Source: Polaribacter porphyrae (GTDB lineage: Bacteria; Bacteroidota; Bacteroidia; Flavobacteriales; Flavobacteriaceae). Taken from it: DNA of 64,000 nt. The position numbers were made by a program, and so were the translations under genes. Shown one piece after another: positions 46,927 to 54,779 of this stretch (positions within the stretch are counted from its first letter, which is position 1; each line of letters opens with the position of its first letter). The notes beneath the pieces are model-generated. The model ran no database searches, was not told the origin of the DNA, and was given only the letters and a program-made list of their open reading frames with translations. The DNA is taken from contig NZ_MSCN01000001.1 in NCBI RefSeq assembly GCF_002954685.1, positions 334,256 to 398,255 on the forward strand, in the 5' to 3' direction.

Positions 46927-47109
46927 ATGGCAATGAACAAAAATACCGTTTTAGGATGGGCTACTTTTTTAATGATAACAATGGGTGTAATTTTAATTTT
47001 AATGGGTGCATATAGATATGATGATGTTGCTGGTTGGGGTTTCGCAACTGTAGGCATTGGTTTCTTCTGTATTGCATGGGTATTTAATGCATTAAAAGGT
47101 AGGGTTTAG
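46927..47109 (+). CDS. CAL67264-type small membrane protein
   Basis: A 60-residue protein starting at ATG 46927 (an in-frame TTG at 46903 is less likely). It has two membrane helices (about 8-26 and 34-53) separated by a short loop (YRYDDVAGWG). Its shape and sequence fit the small flavobacterial family named CAL67264; function unknown. It lies 70 bp before ettA on the same strand and is probably its operon partner. Confidence 0.7.
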   Translation: MAMNKNTVLGWATFLMITMGVILILMGAYRYDDVAGWGFATVGIGFFCIAWVFNALKGRV

Positions 47110-47179
47110 TTTCATCTTTAACTTTTGTATAAGAGAATAGAAAACAAATTAAATTTAAACAAAAAATAAATTATATAAA

Positions 47180-48871
47180 ATGTCAGACGATAAGAAAGTC
47201 ATTTTTTCAATGAATAAGGTTTCTAAAACCTATCAATCTACAGGAAAACAGGTTTTAAAAGATATTTATTTAAGCTTTTTTTATGGAGCAAAAATTGGAA
47301 TTCTTGGTTTAAATGGATCAGGAAAATCAACATTATTAAAAATTATTGCAGGAGTTGAAAAGAATTTTCAAGGAGATGTTACTTTTTCATCAGGTTACAA
47401 CGTTGGTTATTTAGAACAAGAGCCACAATTAGATCCAGAAAAAACCGTAATGGAGGTTGTAAAAGAAGGTGTTGCAGAAACAGTTGCCATTTTAGATGAA
47501 TACAACAAAATCAACGATATGTTTGGTTTGGAAGAAGTCTATTCTGATGCAGATAAAATGGAAAAGTTAATGAATCAACAAGCAGAACTGCAAGACAAAA
47601 TTGATGCAGCAAATGCTTGGGAGTTAGACACAAAGTTAGAAATTGCGATGGATGCTTTACGTACACCAGATTCTGATAAAAAAATAGGTGTACTTTCTGG
47701 AGGAGAAAAAAGACGTGTGGCTTTGTGTAGATTGCTATTACAAGAACCAGAAATTTTATTATTAGATGAGCCAACAAACCATTTAGATGCAGAATCTGTA
47801 CATTGGTTAGAGCATCATTTAGCACAATATAAAGGAACAGTAATAGCTGTTACTCACGATAGATATTTCTTGGATAATGTTGCAGGTTGGATTTTAGAAT
47901 TAGATAGAGGAGAAGGTATACCTTGGAAAGGAAATTACTCTTCTTGGTTAGATCAAAAATCGCAAAGAATGGCGCAAGAAAGCAAAACAGCTAGTAAACG
48001 TCAGAAAACTTTAGAACGTGAGTTAGAGTGGGTTCGTCAAGGAGCAAAAGGTCGTCAAACCAAGCAGAAAGCACGTTTGAAGAATTATGACAAATTGATG
48101 AGTCAAGATCAAAAACAAGTTGATGAAAAATTAGAAATTTATATTCCTAATGGACCAAGATTAGGAACCAATGTAATTGAAGCAACTGGTGTTTCTAAAG
48201 CTTATGGAAATAAATTATTGTATGAAAATTTAGAATTCAATTTGCCTCAAGCAGGAATTGTTGGAATTATTGGGCCAAATGGAGCAGGAAAAACGACCAT
48301 TTTTAAAATGATTATGGGCGAAGAAACTGCTGATAAAGGAAGTTTTAAAGTAGGAGATACAGCAAAATTGGCTTATGTAGATCAAGCACATTCAGATATT
48401 AGTCCTGATAAATCGATTTGGGAAAATTTTTCTGATGGACAAGATTTGGTACTAATGGGAGGAAAGCAAGTAAATTCTAGAGCCTATTTAAGTCGATTTA
48501 ATTTTTCAGGAAGTGAGCAAAATAAGAAAGTTTCAACTTTATCAGGTGGAGAGAGAAACCGTTTGCATTTGGCAATGACGCTTAAGGAAGAAGGAAATGT
48601 TCTTTTATTAGATGAACCAACAAACGATTTGGATGTAAACACCTTAAGGGCTTTAGAAGAAGGTTTAGAAAATTTTGCAGGTTGTGCAGTGGTAATTAGT
48701 CACGATAGATGGTTTTTAGACAGAGTCTGTACGCACATTTTAGCTTTTGAAGGCGATAGCCAAGTATATTTCTTTGAAGGTTCTTTTTCTGATTATGAAG
48801 AAAATAAGAAAAAACGTTTGGGTGGAGATTTAATGCCAAAACGTATTAAATATAAAAAGTTGATTCGATAA
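47180..48871 (+). CDS. ettA: Energy-dependent translational throttle protein EttA (ABC-F)
   Basis: A 563-residue ABC-F protein with two ATP-binding cassettes: GLNGSGKST, LSGGEKRR and LLLDEPTNHLD in the first; GPNGAGKTT, LSGGERNR and LLLDEPTNDLD in the second. Between them is the ABC-F linker (about 250-320; KSQRMAQESKTASKRQKTLERELEWVRQG). EttA binds the ribosomal E site and restrains initiation when ATP is low. Length and motifs match E. coli EttA (555). It ends with a T-rich hairpin terminator. Confidence 0.94.
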   Translation: MSDDKKVIFSMNKVSKTYQSTGKQVLKDIYLSFFYGAKIGILGLNGSGKSTLLKIIAGVEKNFQGDVTFSSGYNVGYLEQEPQLDPEKTVMEVVKEGVAETVAILDEYNKINDMFGLEEVYSDADKMEKLMNQQAELQDKIDAANAWELDTKLEIAMDALRTPDSDKKIGVLSGGEKRRVALCRLLLQEPEILLLDEPTNHLDAESVHWLEHHLAQYKGTVIAVTHDRYFLDNVAGWILELDRGEGIPWKGNYSSWLDQKSQRMAQESKTASKRQKTLERELEWVRQGAKGRQTKQKARLKNYDKLMSQDQKQVDEKLEIYIPNGPRLGTNVIEATGVSKAYGNKLLYENLEFNLPQAGIVGIIGPNGAGKTTIFKMIMGEETADKGSFKVGDTAKLAYVDQAHSDISPDKSIWENFSDGQDLVLMGGKQVNSRAYLSRFNFSGSEQNKKVSTLSGGERNRLHLAMTLKEEGNVLLLDEPTNDLDVNTLRALEEGLENFAGCAVVISHDRWFLDRVCTHILAFEGDSQVYFFEGSFSDYEENKKKRLGGDLMPKRIKYKKLIR

Positions 48872-48892
48872 TTTTATCAATTTAAAAAAGAC

Positions 48893-48924
48893 AAAAGCAG
48901 CTAAATTTTTAGTTGCTTTTTTTT
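48893..48924 (+). terminator. Rho-independent terminator after ettA
   Basis: AAAAGCAGCTAAA (48893-48905) pairs with TTTAGTTGCTTTT (48908-48920) with one wobble, followed by more T, 22 bp after the stop codon. Confidence 0.8.
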
Positions 48925-48993
48925 CTTTTATATATTTGTTAATGTTGAAATTTTTCTGATAAATATGTCTGAAGAATTTCGTTTTTTTACTTT

Positions 48994-49028
48994 GAGATTC
49001 TTCACTTCGTGCCTCGTTCTGAATGACA
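48994..49028 (-). repeat. REP-like repeat (GTCATTCAGAACGAGGCACG type)
   Basis: Reverse strand begins GTCATTCAGAACGAGGCACG and ends AAGAATCTC, the pattern of GTCATTC...GAAGAATCTC elements dispersed in Bacteroidota. A further relative (GTCACTCTGAAAGAGTC) lies at about 49068. Apart from these, the 288-bp gap up to 49160 shows nothing. Confidence 0.6.
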
Positions 49029-49159
49029 AAATAATTATTTATTTTACTTTTATTTTCCATTCAGTTTGTCACTCTGAAAGAGTCTTTTTAACGTTTTTAG
49101 GAGGCTTACAAGGTAACAAACTGAATTACGTTTATATCCATAGTTTTTTTATAGAAAAC

Positions 49160-49927
49160 TTATTCTAAAATAGTTTTATCCTCATTGTTAGTGTAAACAT
49201 ATTTATTAATAATGCCTTCTGTGATTGGTTTTAATTCATTCAAAGTTTCTGGATGTTTACCTCTTTGTGTGAAAAACTCAATTTTTCCTTTTGGAGATTT
49301 CCCATACCAAATAATAGGGTTTCCATTTTTGAAAAAAGCAGTTTTATCATCAACCTCTATTTTTTTGAATTGCTCAATATTTATAGTATTGATTTTATTA
49401 TCTAATGAATTTTTAGTTTTACAAGAAGTAGTTTCGTAATGATTTTCTTTCCAAATGATACAATTATCATCTGTAAAATAATAATTGAGACCAAAAAGCC
49501 CAATTATAGAAATTAAAAGTATTGAAGCTATTTTTAAAACTAGAGTAGATTTATTATTAACATTTAATCCCTTTTTTTGCTCTTTAAAATTTTCTTTAAC
49601 TTCAGAAGATGTTATTGATGATGCATTGTTTCTATTTTCTAATACTTCATTATTAAAGTTGATAATAAAATGTCTATAATCTTGATAACCTAAATATTTT
49701 GATATAATTTCTTTTAGAGTTTCATCAGGATTCCCAACACTAACATTAGGTTTGTTTTCTATATATTTTTCGTAATATCTACTCGTTTTCTTTTCGCTTA
49801 TATATCTCGATTTTCCATAATTTTCTAGAATTGTGTTCACAAAAAATACTGCTATCGCATTTTTATTATTAGCACCTTCTTCACGTTTAATTTTTTCAAA
49901 TAAATCTACAAATAACTTCTCAATCAT
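49160..49927 (-). CDS. Single-helix membrane protein of unknown function
   Basis: A 255-residue protein. The N-terminal 115 residues look soluble and helical (LFEKIKREEGANNKNAIAVFF, YLGYQDYRHFIINFN). One membrane helix is at about 127-145, and an extracytoplasmic domain of about 100 residues follows, with a repeated Tyr/Lys pattern (WKENHYETTSCK). I recognise no family. It is divergent from the two-component genes, with TTAGACAA sites in its promoter region. Confidence 0.7.
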   Translation of the reverse strand: MIEKLFVDLFEKIKREEGANNKNAIAVFFVNTILENYGKSRYISEKKTSRYYEKYIENKPNVSVGNPDETLKEIISKYLGYQDYRHFIINFNNEVLENRNNASSITSSEVKENFKEQKKGLNVNNKSTLVLKIASILLISIIGLFGLNYYFTDDNCIIWKENHYETTSCKTKNSLDNKINTINIEQFKKIEVDDKTAFFKNGNPIIWYGKSPKGKIEFFTQRGKHPETLNELKPITEGIINKYVYTNNEDKTILE

Positions 49928-49947
49928 ATACTTTCCTTTAAGCTAAA

Positions 49948-49991
49948 CAAAGGTAAAATTATTTAGACAAATATTAGACAAAGTTGTCTAA
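49948..49991 (-). promoter_or_regulatory. Promoter with a TTAGACAA operator cluster
   Basis: The reverse strand has TACCTTTG (49955-49948) as -7, 20 bp before the ATG at 49927. Just upstream are TTAGACAA at 49963-49970 and the inverted repeat TTAGACAA-AG-TTGTCTAA at 49974-49991, with a fourth half-site TAGACAA at 50000-50006. The cluster spans the spacer and -33 region, so a repressor or activator dimer is likely. Confidence 0.55.
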
Positions 49992-50299
49992 TCTATTCAT
50001 AGACAAAACTTTCCAAAAGTTGTTCAATATCTGTCCACAAGAAATAAAAGATTCTATTTGATATTTGCATCAGAATTAATTCTCAAAAAAAACAAAGAGA
50101 GAATAACTTCTAAAAAACAGTATAAAATAGTGGCGTTTTTTTGAATTGGGAAAACAACTCTACAAAGCTATTTTATGCTACAACTTCCCACAAAAGAGGC
50201 GCGCGACTCTTTTAAATTTTAATGTGTTGTGAACAACAGATAAGCTGAATTACAAATTCGGATAGCAACACTATTGTTTAATTTTTAAAAGAGAATATA
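49992..50299 (+). other. Long leader or intergenic region with hairpins before the two-component operon
   Basis: This is the rest of a 372-bp gap. It holds AAAAGAG-GCGCGCGA-CTCTTTT (50192-50213), whose loop is almost pure G/C in a very AT-rich region. A second hairpin, CTGAATT-ACA-AATTCGG, lies at about 50246-50262. GATATTTG near 50062 may be the promoter (one mismatch), which would give a leader of about 230 nt. No open frame of note is present. Confidence 0.45.
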
Positions 50300-50473
50300 A
50301 TGAAAAAAATATTTTTAGTATTCGCAATTTTACTTGCAAACGGAGTGTTTACATCTTGTACAGATTTAGATGAAGATTTTGATAATAAATCTGAAAGTAT
50401 CGAAATTCAAGCAACAGATGGAGAAGAAGAGCAAGATCCAGATGAGGAAGAAGATCCAGCAAATGGAGGATAG
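50300..50473 (+). CDS. Small acidic lipoprotein-like peptide
   Basis: A 57-residue protein. A Sec signal ends in a lipobox-like VFTSC (C20), then a short mature part runs into a very acidic tail (many Glu and Asp, ending DPANGG). I recognise no family. It lies 31 bp before the TPR histidine kinase gene, whose own N-terminus also ends in a lipobox (C20), so the two probably share one transcript and may work together at the envelope. Confidence 0.6.
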   Translation: MKKIFLVFAILLANGVFTSCTDLDEDFDNKSESIEIQATDGEEEQDPDEEEDPANGG

Positions 50474-50504
50474 AGTTTTTAAATATTTATAGTAATTTAG
50501 AGGA

Positions 50505-52427
50505 ATGAAACAAATTAAAGTTACATTCCTCTTTTTTTTGATTGTTATTTTTTTTGTGTCTTGTAAAGATAAGTCATCAAATAATAATGCATCCGTTAAA
50601 GATGAAAAATTAAAAGAACTATATCAAAAATCAGTCAGTAAAAAAACTGATTTTTCTAATAGACTTAACTTTTCTAAAGAAATTCTAGGACAAAAAAATG
50701 TAAATGATACAATTAGGTATTTAGTGCTAAACAATATCAGTTATTTGTATGGGAAACTAAATAAAATTGATAGCTCAATTATTTTTGCTAAAAAAATGCT
50801 AAATCAAAATATAGTAAAAAAGAATTACGGTTATAAAGGTAAGGTTTATTACAAGTTAGGTGGTTATTTCAATAAGAAAAGTCAATCAGATAGTGCATTC
50901 TATTATTTTAATCAGTCAAAAATTTCTTTTTTAAAAGATAGTGATAGCATACAAGTTGGGAGAAGTTTATTAAATATAGCTATTATTGAATCTAATTTTG
51001 GGAGTTATTCTATTAGTGATTCTACTGCTGTAGAAGCTATAAAATTCATTAATGGAAAAAGAAATAGGACAACTTCATCTGCTTACAATTGTTTAGCTAT
51101 AAATTCTAAAAAGCGTTTTTTATTTGATGATGCTATAACCTATTATAAGAAAGCTTTTATTATTTCTGATAATGAAAATTCAAAAATTAAGTATAAAAAT
51201 AATTTAGCAATTTTATATAAAGATAAGCAACAATATCAAAAATCAATTTTACTTTTTGAAGAGTTATTAAAAAACTCAAAAATCAATAAAAAAACAAGAG
51301 CTAGAGTTTTAGATAATTTAGCCTATACTAAATGGTTACAAAACCGAAACAAAAAAGTTTTAAAAGATTTATTTTTTGCAAATTCTCTTAAATTAAAGAA
51401 TAATGATAATTATGGTTTAATAGCAAGTTACTCTCATTTAGCTGAATTTTTTGAGAAAAGAAATAAAAATAAATCTTTGCTTTATATTAAAAAAATGTAT
51501 CAAGCTGCTAAAAATGAAAAAGCTGTAAATAGTTTATTAGAATCTATTGATAAAATTGTAAAACTTCAAACTCCAGAAAAATCAATCAAATATTATAAAG
51601 AAAGTATTTGTTTAAGAGATTCTTTACAGCAAGAAAATACCAAAAGACAATATAAGTTTGCGAAGATTAAATATGATTACGAAGAGGAAGAAAAAAAGAA
51701 ATTAAAGTTTAAAACATTAGCAACCGAAAATAAATTGATTGCTGAACAAGAAAATAATCAAAAGAAAAACATTTTGATTATTGCAATTATATCTATTTCA
51801 ATTTTGTCGTTCTCACTTTATAGAAGAAAACAAATACAGAAGAAAAAAGTTTTAGAAGAGAAGTATCTTACCGAAACTAGAATAGCAAAAAAATTACACG
51901 ACGAATTAGGTAATGATATTTTTAATGTAATTACCAAAGTCCAAAACACCACTTACAGTAACACAGAAATTGTAAATGACTTGGATAAAATATACTTACA
52001 AACAAGAGCTATTTCTCACGAAAATGATGAAATAGTAACAGGTAAAGATTTTGAAAAAACTTTAAATCAGTTAATAGAAAGTTACCATTCTGAAGATTGT
52101 AAAATTATTTTGAAAGATATATCAGCTTTAGAATTGAATTTCTTAAAAAAAGAGCAACAAAGAATGTTGTACAGAGTATTTAATGAATTACTAGTAAATT
52201 TAAAAAAACATAGTAAAGCTAATTTGGTTGTTATTTCTTGTAAAAAAGAAGGCAAATTTTTAGAGATTAATTATGCTGATAATGGTGTTGGGTTTAAAAA
52301 TAATGAAGTTGTTTTAAAAAACGGACTTACAAATATGGAAACCCGTATAAAACCTTTTGGAGGAACGCTTAATTTTGAATCAGTAACTAACAAAGGATTG
52401 AAAATAAAGATTCGTTTTAAAAAATAA
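50505..52427 (+). CDS. TPR-containing sensor histidine kinase with lipoprotein-type signal
   Basis: A 640-residue protein. Signal with lipobox-like FFVSC (C20), then a periplasmic TPR array (about 25-410) and one membrane helix (about 420-440). The kinase follows: a HisKA_3-type dimerisation segment with the phosphoacceptor H465 in AKKLHDELGNDIF, and a HATPase domain (NELLVNLKKHSKA, YADNGVGF, NGLTNMETRI). This is the NarL/LytS-like kinase type common in Bacteroidota. A lipobox ahead of a membrane protein is odd but recurs in this family. Its partner response regulator begins 2 bp after its stop. Confidence 0.88.
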   Translation: MKQIKVTFLFFLIVIFFVSCKDKSSNNNASVKDEKLKELYQKSVSKKTDFSNRLNFSKEILGQKNVNDTIRYLVLNNISYLYGKLNKIDSSIIFAKKMLNQNIVKKNYGYKGKVYYKLGGYFNKKSQSDSAFYYFNQSKISFLKDSDSIQVGRSLLNIAIIESNFGSYSISDSTAVEAIKFINGKRNRTTSSAYNCLAINSKKRFLFDDAITYYKKAFIISDNENSKIKYKNNLAILYKDKQQYQKSILLFEELLKNSKINKKTRARVLDNLAYTKWLQNRNKKVLKDLFFANSLKLKNNDNYGLIASYSHLAEFFEKRNKNKSLLYIKKMYQAAKNEKAVNSLLESIDKIVKLQTPEKSIKYYKESICLRDSLQQENTKRQYKFAKIKYDYEEEEKKKLKFKTLATENKLIAEQENNQKKNILIIAIISISILSFSLYRRKQIQKKKVLEEKYLTETRIAKKLHDELGNDIFNVITKVQNTTYSNTEIVNDLDKIYLQTRAISHENDEIVTGKDFEKTLNQLIESYHSEDCKIILKDISALELNFLKKEQQRMLYRVFNELLVNLKKHSKANLVVISCKKEGKFLEINYADNGVGFKNNEVVLKNGLTNMETRIKPFGGTLNFESVTNKGLKIKIRFKK

Positions 52428-52429
52428 AA

Positions 52430-53098
52430 ATGTTTAAAAGAGTACTCATTGCAGAAGATGTAGATATTATAAATAGTGGGCTAAAAGCTACTTTAGATGA
52501 ATTAAATTTCTCTGAAATAAAACACGTTTCTTATTGTGATGAAGTACTTTTACATTTAAAAAAAGGTGTTTTAGAGCATAAACCTTTTGATTTACTAATT
52601 TCTGATTTGTCTTTTATTGAAGATCATATTCCACAAAAAATAAAATCTGGAGAAGGATTAGTAAAGCAAGTAAGAGGAGCGTTCCCAAATCTAAAAATCA
52701 TTATTTTTTCTATAGAAGATAAACCTTTTAGAATTCAAAATTTGTATAAAAACTTAAGGGTAAATGCGTATGTTTGGAAAAACAGAAATGCTCAAATAGA
52801 ACTAAAAAAAGCAATTCATACAATTTATAAAACAGACGATTTTTATATTACTCAAGATTTAAAAAGTGCTATTCATCCAAAAAAAGCAATTGAAATTACA
52901 GAATATGATGTTAATATCATCAAGCATCTTTCTAATGGTATTTTGCAAGATGATTTACCAAAATTATTTATAGAAAAGGGAATAAAACCTTCAGGAAAAA
53001 GTTCAATAGAAAAAAGATTAAAGTTTTTAAAAGAACATTTTAATGCCAATAACCCTACTCATTTGGTTGCTATTGCTAAAGATTTAGGTTTGATATAA
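52430..53098 (+). CDS. Response regulator with atypical LuxR-type DNA-binding domain
   Basis: A 222-residue protein. Receiver domain 1-130 with acid pocket E9-D10 and phosphoacceptor D59 in LLISDLSF. The C-terminus (about 155-222; EYDVNIIKHLSNGILQDDLPKLFIEKG, SSIEKRLKFLKEHF) has the helix spacing of a LuxR/GerE HTH but is divergent. It partners the histidine kinase encoded 2 bp upstream. It is followed by a terminator; the accessory genes after it are its natural candidate regulon. Confidence 0.88.
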   Translation: MFKRVLIAEDVDIINSGLKATLDELNFSEIKHVSYCDEVLLHLKKGVLEHKPFDLLISDLSFIEDHIPQKIKSGEGLVKQVRGAFPNLKIIIFSIEDKPFRIQNLYKNLRVNAYVWKNRNAQIELKKAIHTIYKTDDFYITQDLKSAIHPKKAIEITEYDVNIIKHLSNGILQDDLPKLFIEKGIKPSGKSSIEKRLKFLKEHFNANNPTHLVAIAKDLGLI

Positions 53099-53125
53099 AA
53101 CCTAATTTTTAATATTAATTATTTA

Positions 53126-53152
53126 GATTACGGAAATACGTAATCTTTTTTT
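53126..53152 (+). terminator. Rho-independent terminator after the response regulator
   Basis: GATTACG-GAAATA-CGTAATC followed by seven T and then GTTTT, 27 bp after the stop codon. Its stem core is shared with the hairpins at 53992 and 54561. Confidence 0.85.
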
Positions 53153-53196
53153 GTTTTATGGTTTTAGTTTTGAAGTATAATTTAAAATTAAAAATT

Positions 53197-53466
53197 ATGG
53201 GAACAACTGTTGGAAATATATTATTATCATATGATATAAAGAATAAACACAATGATGTTAAAGAAGGGTTACAAGAACTTGGTTATCTAGATCATTTTAA
53301 TTTCAAAGGAGAAACTAAAATTTATTATTTACCAAATACAACACTTTGGCATTCAAAAAAATCATCAAATCAAGCTATGAGTGATTTAAAGTCTGTATGT
53401 AGAAATTGTAATGTTACATTAGAAAAAGGAATAGTTGTCAAAGCAACTGAATTTGTTAGTATATAA
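53197..53466 (+). CDS. Small protein, possible Cas2/VapD-like ferredoxin fold
   Basis: An 89-residue protein read from ATG 53197; in-frame upstream codons to 53158 are less likely because they precede the poorly spaced leader. NILLSYDIKNKHNDVKEGLQ at the start, with the Asp after the first strand, then a helix, strand IYYLPNTTLW, helix SNQAMSDLKSVCRNCN and a last strand VVKATEF give a beta-alpha-beta-beta-alpha-beta outline. That is the layout of VapD and Cas2 nucleases. Sequence identity is too low for a firm family call; ribonuclease activity is only a guess. No cas1 or CRISPR array is present nearby. Confidence 0.5.
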   Translation: MGTTVGNILLSYDIKNKHNDVKEGLQELGYLDHFNFKGETKIYYLPNTTLWHSKKSSNQAMSDLKSVCRNCNVTLEKGIVVKATEFVSI

Positions 53467-53471
53467 AAATT

Positions 53472-53708
53472 ATGGAATATAAAGTAATACCATTTGTGCC
53501 ATCAATAAACAGGAATAAAGAAAATTCTACAGAAGTTGCGCAACAATTAGAAGATATGATTAAACATCACTCTAATCAAGGTTGGTTGTATGTGAGATTA
53601 GAAAGTGTAGAAACTTTTATTCAGCCAGATGCAGGATGTTTTGGTTTGGGCGCAAAACCTGGTTATATGGCTTCTAGGCAAATGATTGTTTTTAGCAAAC
53701 AAAATTGA
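53472..53708 (+). CDS. DUF4177-like small protein
   Basis: A 78-residue protein of the DUF4177 pattern: MEYKVIPFVPSINRN, a helix with VAQQLEDMIKHHSNQGW, and a last strand LYVRLESVETF, then a Gly/Cys/Met-rich tail. The 'QGWLYVRLESV' segment matches the family's 'EGWELV' strand. It is 5 bp after the Cas2/VapD-like gene and overlaps the YidD start, so the three form one unit. Confidence 0.6.
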   Translation: MEYKVIPFVPSINRNKENSTEVAQQLEDMIKHHSNQGWLYVRLESVETFIQPDAGCFGLGAKPGYMASRQMIVFSKQN

Positions 53709-53986
53709 AAATAGTTTTAATAAAGTTTATAAAGCTTTATTGGTTTTTAAAGTCTAAAAATAAATCAGCGAGTTGTATTTTTAGAAAGTCTTGTTCTCAT
53801 TATGTATATGAGAAAACATATAATGAGGGTTTTTATTCAGGTTTAAAGGCATTAAAATTTAGAATTAATAATTGCAAGCATGGATTTGAATTGTTCACAA
53901 ATCCAGTAGATAAAAGAAAATATATGATTTTACCAAATAAAGATGTAATTGATGAAAAAGAAATTGCAGAAAGATTATTAAAATAA
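53705..53986 (+). CDS. yidD: YidD-like membrane protein insertion efficiency factor
   Basis: A 93-residue protein starting with TTG, its first codon overlapping the upstream TGA (TTGA), a translationally coupled start. The YidD signature is recognisable though divergent: an amphipathic N-terminal helix (VLIKFIKLYWFLKSKN), CIFRKSCSHYVYEKTYNEGFYSGLKALKFRINNC, then HGFELFTNPVDK. YidD assists the YidC insertase. The usual yidD lies next to rnpA and yidC; this copy sits in an accessory cluster and lacks the standard RCHP, so it may be a specialised paralogue. Confidence 0.7.
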   Translation: MKIVLIKFIKLYWFLKSKNKSASCIFRKSCSHYVYEKTYNEGFYSGLKALKFRINNCKHGFELFTNPVDKRKYMILPNKDVIDEKEIAERLLK

Positions 53987-53991
53987 TCGAC

Positions 53992-54023
53992 AAACCTTAC
54001 GAATTTTCGTAAGGTTTTGTTTT
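53992..54023 (+). terminator. Rho-independent terminator after the YidD-like gene
   Basis: AAACCTTACGA (53992-54002), a 4-nt loop and TCGTAAGGTTT (54007-54017), followed by TGTTTTAT, 5 bp after the stop codon. Core TTACG/CGTAA as in the hairpins at 53126 and 54561. Confidence 0.8.
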
Positions 54024-54052
54024 ATAAATAATTTAGTAATTTATAATCGTCT

Positions 54053-54532
54053 ATGAAAAAATACATTTTAATTTTTTTTATTCTTTTTAGTTTTCAAATT
54101 AGCTCTCAAAACGTTTACAAAACACCTTCTGGTAAAAAGTATCATTTAGCTTCTTGTAGAATGGTAGAAAATGTTTCCAAGAAATTATTAGGAAAGACTG
54201 ATATTTCTAAACACCATTTAAGTCCCTGTAAAATTTGTAAACCACCAAGAGTAGAAGATTTAGTAAATACTTTTAATTTTACTAACAAAGCTGTTGGCAA
54301 ATCCAAATCAGTAAGATGTAAAGGAACTACCAAAAAAGGATCAAGATGCAAACACTTTACGAAAATTGCAAATGGCTATTGTTATCAGCATACAAGTCAA
54401 GATAAAAAAGAAAATAGTAGAAAAAGTTCTTCTTCAAAAAAGACAACTACACTTTGTGGTGCAAAAACAAAATCGGGTAAATTTTGTAGACGAAAAGTAA
54501 AAGGTGGTGGACATTGTTATCAGCATAAATAA
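54053..54532 (+). CDS. Secreted Cys/His protein with two DUF5763-like repeats
   Basis: A 159-residue protein with a signal peptide (about 1-19). First is a Cys-His module KKYHLASCR...SPCKICK (30-62), like the metal-binding YHxxxC...C motif also seen in the protein at 59782. Two DUF5763-like repeats follow, 89-113 (CKGTTKKGSRCKHFTK...GYCYQH) and 135-158 (CGAKTKSGKFCRRKVK...GHCYQH), each with a C-x9-10-C-x8-10-C-x2-H set that could bind zinc. Very basic overall. Nuclease or metal-binding role unknown. A terminator follows directly. Confidence 0.65.
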   Translation: MKKYILIFFILFSFQISSQNVYKTPSGKKYHLASCRMVENVSKKLLGKTDISKHHLSPCKICKPPRVEDLVNTFNFTNKAVGKSKSVRCKGTTKKGSRCKHFTKIANGYCYQHTSQDKKENSRKSSSSKKTTTLCGAKTKSGKFCRRKVKGGGHCYQHK

Positions 54533-54560
54533 ATTCTCGCATTTTAGGTTTAATATTTTC

Positions 54561-54592
54561 AGCTTACGGATTTCCGTAAGCTTTTGTTTTTT
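54561..54592 (+). terminator. Rho-independent terminator after the DUF5763-like gene
   Basis: AGCTTACGGA-TT-TCCGTAAGCT (54561-54582), followed by TTTGTTTTTT, 28 bp after the stop codon. Same TTACG core as the two terminators upstream. Confidence 0.85.
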
Positions 54593-54635
54593 AGAGGTTT
54601 TACATTTGAAATGAAATTAATTAAAAAGCGAAATT

Positions 54636-54773
54636 ATGGCAACAAAAACAGTTCCAGTTGAACCTCACAGAAGATCAAAGCCTTCTCCTACTCCTAGAAA
54701 AAATCCAAATACTCCAAAGCCAGGACCAAAAACAGTTCCTGTAAGAAAGCATAGGAGAACACCACCAAAATAA
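54636..54773 (+). CDS. Short Pro/Lys/Arg-rich basic peptide
   Basis: A 45-residue peptide, MATKTVPVEPHRRSKPSPTP at the start and KTVPVRKHRRTPPK at the end, with an internal near-repeat (KTVPV...HRR twice). No hydrophobic segment and likely disordered. Start supported by the short spacing (6 bp) to the next gene and the same orientation. It could bind nucleic acid or ribosomes; I recognise no family. Confidence 0.5.
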   Translation: MATKTVPVEPHRRSKPSPTPRKNPNTPKPGPKTVPVRKHRRTPPK

Positions 54774-54779
54774 TTGATT

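Noticed and set aside
53126-54592. Integron-like attC sites between small genes
   Set aside because: The hairpins are short perfect stems followed by T-runs, typical terminators; there are no simple/core site sequences and no integrase gene.
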